Source of the DNA: Gracilaria vermiculophylla
Lineage: Eukaryota; Rhodophyta; Florideophyceae; Gracilariales; Gracilariaceae
DNA: 64,000 nt
Reading direction: 5' to 3'
Assembly (NCBI GenBank): GCA_019155205.2
Contig: JAHNZQ020000092.1
Span: forward strand, 737,612-801,611
Part shown: positions 59,601 through 64,000 of the stretch, in pieces
Numbering within the stretch: the stretch's first letter is position 1
Layout: the number at the start of each line of letters is the position of its first letter
Translations under genes and position numbers: made by a program
The notes under the pieces: generated by a model
What the model saw: the letters and a program-made list of their open reading frames with translations, nothing else
Told to the model about the DNA's origin: nothing
The model's database searches: none

Positions 59601-62600
59601 ACGGAATGGACTTCTACTCGAAATATGAATGTGTGCTGGAGGTCTTCTTGGGATTTCAGCACATCCACTCGAGATCTCTCCAAAGCAATGGATAAACTCG
59701 TTCTTTCGTCTTCAGGTTTGATTTCATCTACAGTGAATTCCGCAGATGGCATGCGCATTAATGAAAGGGAAATCCTAGGAGCATTGGTCGCAGTCCGAAG
59801 TTGAATTCCCTTCTCAACTAGCTTATTCCACTCAAATGTACCAGTCACAGTTTGTAAATGAAATAAAGCCACAATTGGACCACTTGCTAGGCTGAGAGAC
59901 ATGGGCCGAATCGATAATTCCATGCGAACCCCTTTGGTTCTTTCCCAAGCTGCGAAAGAACGGGTGAGTGGAGTACCAGGGACAGGGTCGTAGTCCTCGT
60001 GGAAGGGCTCATCAGGATCTTGATTTGATATTCGAGCGCTGTCATGAACGCGAGCCTCAAGAACGTTTGAAGGGAGGTTTTGAAATGCCATCAAACCGGA
60101 CACGGTGAACAAAATATGGCGAAGTCCTTGAACTGAAGTCGAGTTTCTTAGGGGCTCTGCGGTAACTTTTAGCAACGTTGGAACCCCTATTGATTCTACC
60201 CACTGCACTCCACGAGCATCTACGCTTGGAAAATTTAGAACCTCATCAGAGCTCCAAGCTGGTGCGGCTAATCGTAGACCATGTCCGTAGAGCCTTAATC
60301 CCAGGGTTAGTGCTGCCTTGTCCGCCTCAGACGCAACTGCTGAAAAGAAGAGCCCATCCAATAAGTATGTGACGCTCATCGATGTATCTTGTGGATGGAA
60401 ACCCTCAAGAATCACTTTGGAGTCTTCAAACAATAGGTCAATCGCCAAAGTGGAAAATAGAGCCCGTCGACCAAGAGAAGTAGACATTAATCTTGTAGCT
60501 CTAGCCATTTCCGATATCGAATGCTTGGTGGACACAAAAGCCGTGAGAACACCTTTGAGATCTTCTTTAAATTCTTCCCGAAACTTGAGAACTGATTGCA
60601 GATCACGTGCTTGAAGTGTGGCGATGAATCCAGAGATGCGAGCAGACAAAATAAGCTTTGGGGGGCTTTGCGGAAATATGTCTTGAGCGATGCTGACTGT
60701 CATTCCAAACCGAGAGATTGAACCAGCCATAGTACAATTCGGATCGTTAGAAGATCGAAGATCGGAAGATGATGCCGTCAATACAATCGAACACATGCCA
60801 TTTGGGGAAGACATCAATGTCAGCCTCGGCTGTTTCACAATGAAAAACACCCCTGCATCTCTTGCTTGCTTCTCACTTGGCTTTACTTTGCCAGGCATTC
60901 CTCTTCGGCGTGTATATTGCATTTCAACTTTTCTAACAGACAAAAACATGGTAATGTTAGGGAACGTTCCTTGAAAGATTAATGGCGTAGGTTTTGAGAT
61001 CAAAGAAACGCGTTTGCGGTGACTCTCGTCAAGTGAACGAAATGATTGCGTTCGTCGCCCATTCTTTTTCGGCATTCCTTGTTCCCTTCCCTTTCTGTCT
61101 GGGAATGCTGTTGACCGAAGTTTCATTTGATCATGTACAGGCTGCGAGAATTTCCTCACTGGTGATTCATCTCGGCGCATATTTGGTCTTTCAAATGCAG
61201 GAGGAACAACGGTTTTTGGAATCATGCGCTTTGCTCGTTTCCGCGGTGGCCCTGTTTCCCCGGCAGTTCTCTCTGCAATTACTTGATATATATCGGATTC
61301 TTCACTCCTCATCAAAGCCTCAACTTCATTATTCTGGGCTTTCAGTCGCCCTGTTGAGTGCATTCCAAAACTGTCACCCTTCGCAGCATTGTTTAGATTA
61401 TACCCTTCACTGAACGCAAGACTTTGTCCGAGGAGCGCTGAAGAGTCGGTTTTTCTGTCATATTCTGAAAGAGTTCGAGTTGCAGAAGAAGCCTGATTGA
61501 CTGCCATTCGTGGAACTCCAGACGAACGCAAAGAAAATGAACTTGATGAAGGTTGGTTAAGATTTTTGATTACGTTCGCCAAGGGCTTGTGCTGAAATTG
61601 ATGTTTAGATCGGTTTCTGAAATGAATCGATCGTTGATATGAAATCGGGGACCATCGAAAAGCATTTCTTTCCACATTCGCAGGTGGACTGCCTGCAGGA
61701 CCAAAATAGCTGATGGAGTAGCCATTTGGTGAGTTTGGCGCGTCTTCGTTATGCTTATTGATCACCTTGGTTGATGTAGTGAGTTTCATCTTGTCCCCAT
61801 CAACATCATCATTATGCTCTGGATCAATTCTTAACATCGGAAAGAACTTCGATACTCCTCCCACAAAAGAAGCAACTTCAGATACCATTCGCAAAGAATG
61901 CGCCGCAATGCTTTCTGTCATGAATACTCTTATAGTGCCGAAGGCTGCTTTGATCACCAATTCATGTGGACTCTTAGCACCGATGTCGCCAGGTCTTACG
62001 GACGATCCCGTCTTACAAAGAAACACATTGACCTGAAGCAATTCTTGTCCACTGATTTTCATGGATATATTTCTGAAAGCCAAATCCATGGAACGTATGC
62101 CCTCCACCCCCATTGATTTCACCTTGAAGCCTGGCGGTTGTTCCCTCACGGTAAATTCTGTTCCCACGTTCTTTATTGGCAAGTCTTTGTGCTCAGGTTT
62201 GAAGCGACGTTCATTAACAAATAAAAGATAAACATCTAATGGACGTCTTTGACATAGAGTGGCCAAAGTAGTTGAAAAACATCGGTTACATATGGTTTCC
62301 AGGGCTTCTGTTTGGACCTTTTGCAGTGAACTACAATTCAGCGCTAGTGTTCTAAGCATGAGAAGAAATACTGAAGCAACTTTCCCAAAAGCTGTGTATG
62401 CTGAAAGAGAACTATTCTTAGAACCTAAATTGAACGACTCCAGTTTGCATACCAAAGTGTCGCTCTTTTTCTTTTCCCTGAAAATGGAATAGTTCGCTCC
62501 ATATTTACCACCGTTACCAGTAATATTCTCTCGAAAAAGGAATGTGATTCCTTTCGCGATTCCAATTTCTTCTTCATCGGTTACTTGACGGCAGCATTGG

Positions 62601-64000
62601 AGAACAATGCTACGTAAAGAAACATGTGTGCTTGTCTTAATCGAGAAGAAATTAGATTTTGTCCTAGAGCCGAGGTCTGATTGGCTTGGGATTTCATTGC
62701 GATGAAAATCGCTTGTCTTCAGTATCTTTGTGTATGCGAATTGCAATCCAAGTGGAACAGATACGATAAGGGAGGTCGAACCCGTTCCAGAAATAGAGAA
62801 CTTGTCCGTTTCAGAAGATTCCACGGCTACGGGGGGAAGGATATGAATTGATAACTTTGCAGTTTCAAATACTTTCATGGAGCATGTTTGGTTTGCATAG
62901 AGTAGCACATATTCGGGAATGGGAGAGAGCGTGGCCGATTCATAATGAGTCCACAAGGCTAACAGTCCATCAACATCATGTAAAGCACGTTGACTTTCAT
63001 CAGCATTTTCCGTGATATGCTTGTATCGTGAAAGCCCCTCTTGCATTCGAGTTACAATATCATTGGCTACCTCTACGCACGATGGTGAAATCTTCAAAAT
63101 TATGGGGTTAGGAAGCGATACGGACATTGTTTCAACTCGAGCCAAGGGTCGACTTCGGTCTTTCCTCAGGGACTTAGAAATTGAATCCTTTCTTATCTCT
63201 GAGAGAAAAACCCACCATTCTTGTCTCGCAACATTGGTTGATTTACGATCAAATGAGCCAGCGGAAGTTGCAGATAGGGTGTTAGTGGCCCATCGCGGAA
63301 TGCGCTTGCCGAATTGATCAAAAAGAGCCGTAACATGTCCTTCCTGAAGATACTTGATGCGTGAAGACCAGATTGATGGACTAAACTCCATAAATATATC
63401 CAGCATTACTCTTCTGCATACACCTACCTTCTTCAAAACTCCAATACTCTTGAATACATTTGAAGAAGTCTCTTCTCCAAGTGGGCTTGCATGTGAAACT
63501 TGGGCTCGCATGGTTGCTTCATCTATCCATGGTGGAAGTTTCTCATCCCATGGAATCATGATTTCTAAGTTGAATTCTGGAACCAAGAACCGGGTCCGTG
63601 ATGCCTGACGTTCTGTGGCAAGAGAGGAGGTGACAAATCGCATGCCTGTACCAAGAGACATGTGGGTAATGGCTTGAAGAAATTTGGGGACGGCTCTCTG
63701 CAACAGCTGCTCAATTGGCCCTCTTTCGGCTCTGTTTCGCAGTGGTGGGGTTCGCTGCCCGGATCTTCGAGCCGCTGCAGAGCTTGCTGGCGACAAAACG
63801 AAAAAGTCGCAACTATTGACGCGGATCTGTATGGTATCAACAGATAGCATGGATGCAATCGCAGTCTGATCTTCGAAGAGAGAATGCGGAATAGCATTAG
63901 TCGTAAAAGAGGATAAGCATATCAAACTGTAATCCATAATACATCCTTTAACTGCATCCACGTCAAGCCCCAGCTCTGAATTATATGATCCCCAAAAAGG
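56603..64000 (-). CDS. Giant bridge-like lipid-transfer protein, BLTP1/KIAA1109/Csf1 type (5' partial)
   Basis: The frame is open without interruption from the stop at 56603 to the right edge of the window (2465 codons), so the start lies outside. BLTP proteins form long hydrophobic grooves that move lipids between ER and other membranes. No P-loop, transmembrane cluster or repeat family of other giants is seen; the chain consists of many predicted beta-strand units with scattered Ser/Arg-rich loops. The C-terminus reads WRQFRDLTLLTLHG, then NPRIDVIGDFTSDVLFRM and YMYHHVVLPLEALVKVL, which matches the end of the FSA/KIAA1109 C-terminal domain (PRIDVIGDLTPxV). Family call rests mainly on this end and on size. 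Extremely long single exon. Confidence 0.65.
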   Translation of the reverse strand, partial: PFWGSYNSELGLDVDAVKGCIMDYSLICLSSFTTNAIPHSLFEDQTAIASMLSVDTIQIRVNSCDFFVLSPASSAAARRSGQRTPPLRNRAERGPIEQLLQRAVPKFLQAITHMSLGTGMRFVTSSLATERQASRTRFLVPEFNLEIMIPWDEKLPPWIDEATMRAQVSHASPLGEETSSNVFKSIGVLKKVGVCRRVMLDIFMEFSPSIWSSRIKYLQEGHVTALFDQFGKRIPRWATNTLSATSAGSFDRKSTNVARQEWWVFLSEIRKDSISKSLRKDRSRPLARVETMSVSLPNPIILKISPSCVEVANDIVTRMQEGLSRYKHITENADESQRALHDVDGLLALWTHYESATLSPIPEYVLLYANQTCSMKVFETAKLSIHILPPVAVESSETDKFSISGTGSTSLIVSVPLGLQFAYTKILKTSDFHRNEIPSQSDLGSRTKSNFFSIKTSTHVSLRSIVLQCCRQVTDEEEIGIAKGITFLFRENITGNGGKYGANYSIFREKKKSDTLVCKLESFNLGSKNSSLSAYTAFGKVASVFLLMLRTLALNCSSLQKVQTEALETICNRCFSTTLATLCQRRPLDVYLLFVNERRFKPEHKDLPIKNVGTEFTVREQPPGFKVKSMGVEGIRSMDLAFRNISMKISGQELLQVNVFLCKTGSSVRPGDIGAKSPHELVIKAAFGTIRVFMTESIAAHSLRMVSEVASFVGGVSKFFPMLRIDPEHNDDVDGDKMKLTTSTKVINKHNEDAPNSPNGYSISYFGPAGSPPANVERNAFRWSPISYQRSIHFRNRSKHQFQHKPLANVIKNLNQPSSSSFSLRSSGVPRMAVNQASSATRTLSEYDRKTDSSALLGQSLAFSEGYNLNNAAKGDSFGMHSTGRLKAQNNEVEALMRSEESDIYQVIAERTAGETGPPRKRAKRMIPKTVVPPAFERPNMRRDESPVRKFSQPVHDQMKLRSTAFPDRKGREQGMPKKNGRRTQSFRSLDESHRKRVSLISKPTPLIFQGTFPNITMFLSVRKVEMQYTRRRGMPGKVKPSEKQARDAGVFFIVKQPRLTLMSSPNGMCSIVLTASSSDLRSSNDPNCTMAGSISRFGMTVSIAQDIFPQSPPKLILSARISGFIATLQARDLQSVLKFREEFKEDLKGVLTAFVSTKHSISEMARATRLMSTSLGRRALFSTLAIDLLFEDSKVILEGFHPQDTSMSVTYLLDGLFFSAVASEADKAALTLGLRLYGHGLRLAAPAWSSDEVLNFPSVDARGVQWVESIGVPTLLKVTAEPLRNSTSVQGLRHILFTVSGLMAFQNLPSNVLEARVHDSARISNQDPDEPFHEDYDPVPGTPLTRSFAAWERTKGVRMELSIRPMSLSLASGPIVALFHLQTVTGTFEWNKLVEKGIQLRTATNAPRISLSLMRMPSAEFTVDEIKPEDERTSLSIALERSRVDVLKSQEDLQHTFIFRVEVHSVSGKLHPWRLLRDAATWADEQEFLSDLQVVNYNSLSSNRQRLPKSVTPSKPTEHRVILVGFNVQRFKLAVPLLSSEEYSSSRLALSATDLHLFARQRFENPNISVRNVLEVKFDFVGVFWENSSLLSSHHARFVLAINHNSQEGHSLFGPTSLVIIPGTWMIHPRKDFVMAIIEAKTMKEYKNFSEKLISRPDTSGPGSSVGGDSLSNLTERQDRLLFESLRLKITRTSGFIEGLGDIQENVLVKRSRLSEADLWSKLSIPAFSIAVARDVSHDFDLVDVDFSGREGEFPRSCLQRVSNLFAELFGAVVGEQEANQSNLYLNNAPSQNAGRKVSRDVSVLVRFGESLYRAQEEAKMSFESKFGFFAGQHSAFLLSVATSPIFGEEETHTTVYTGISPDLKLEITPLLEGAKPQSLRLSNARMLHGISPCFGPHSVLHVPQVVALMEAKTVLLAERRHRLRTRSMAVSSTYADESPNSIVPTFEKSERNALVVLGGAKVTDETTARDRSALRTQQQTKQIKLEDDVSGKTVRDEFSIGPENKVDPDIRFQLKLQATPHAKASQMDVFVHRFFFGLNRSSPTSNTSMPPSVASFAVLHQGMVRARWDFLSCNLSLRENIMYGMTSKENALDRNWTSVGNIMNRLKFDILRYETHTLRLDIDALAINCLALPYSVVFESTDIRTEVSHTLLQAIARLLGLIKKLGNEVKLLSERDIVKGSKRAGSMDRTFRSTVVSTIQKQDESLNGAKDDNQIEVNANLSPEAFAQVLRVSSKSLLLPNGSNISVKGRTLVLVLRGYQFEERRHNATISLSRYDLFQQHWVATDNASSVEKQKKLKLNFDVMKLSYNDDERQVLSDLCKIPDPALVLRIWDISESLKVDLQGHLDIKLGSGFYNWRQFRDLTLLTLHGVEGGSDSQNSANRTEEPSSARDNGYWNNRIPEVTVNLNPRIDVIGDFTSDVLFRMQNRLGNGEDIPGYMYHHVVLPLEALVKVLCDPLVRQTM

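Noticed and set aside
1..64000. CRISPR arrays, bacterial operons, riboswitches or a viral genome segment
   Set aside because: No spaced direct repeats, polycistronic spacing, aptamer-like motifs or viral core genes were seen; genes are eukaryotic, with introns and organelle-targeting signals.

Overview
The window reads as nuclear DNA of a photosynthetic eukaryote, most likely a red alga. A red-lineage light-harvesting protein (Lhcr type, 45654-46307) lies beside nuclear genes with apparent plastid targeting (shikimate kinase, D1 C-terminal peptidase, probably an mTERF and an INSIG-like membrane protein). Mitochondrial (TOM22, NDUFS6, a likely ATP-synthase small subunit), ER/Golgi (TRAP-gamma, PRA1, fringe-like glycosyltransferase), nucleolar (GAR1, DDX27/DRS1) and ubiquitin-proteasome genes (GID4, UBE2W-like E2, RPN13) are also present. 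Most genes are single-exon, spacing is tight, and introns where found are short GT-AG introns. Genus-level identity (a Chondrus-like florideophyte) is only a guess.

Layout: 1-1 kb holds a decayed Tc1-like transposon. 1.5-9.5 kb holds shikimate kinase, a small three-exon gene, a PABPN1-like RNA-binding protein (three exons), an mTERF protein and a secreted cysteine-rich protein. 10-16.4 kb is a GC-rich compact block: PRA1 / DRS1 head to head, GID4 / TRAP-gamma head to head, then an INSIG-like protein whose stop lies 13 bases from the TRAP-gamma stop. 17.4-21.4 kb has a DEAD-box-derived protein with its catalytic motifs lost and a SET-domain LSMT-like protein. 22.5-23.9 kb is a RING/TPR-like gene interrupted by an assembly gap inside a repeat. 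25.7-28.4 kb is a six-exon dynamin-family GTPase. 30.7-36.5 kb is a second GC-rich block: a secreted Hint (hedgehog-type autoprocessing) protein head to head with TOM22, then a large membrane-anchored glycosyltransferase head to head with a small three-exon gene. 38.3-43.6 kb: an OSR1/SPAK-like STE20 kinase head to head with NDUFS6, then two small unknowns. 43.8-50 kb: RPN13, Lhcr, UBE2W-like E2, CtpA. 50.3-53.6 kb is a strikingly AT-rich island with an orphan secreted protein. GAR1 follows at 54.7 kb, and a giant single-exon BLTP1/Csf1-type lipid-transfer protein runs off the right edge.

There is no operon-like organisation. The recurring pattern is head-to-head pairs sharing short GC-rich promoters, alternating with AT-richer intergenic stretches that carry microsatellites, tandem repeats and one strong hairpin. 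Several small multi-exon genes lie in gaps that simple ORF calling leaves empty; I reconstructed them by eye from splice signals and reading phase, so they need transcript support. The most interesting items are the Hint protein, the catalytically dead helicase, the methyltransferase-like plus fringe-like fusion, the AT-rich orphan locus and the small spliced genes.
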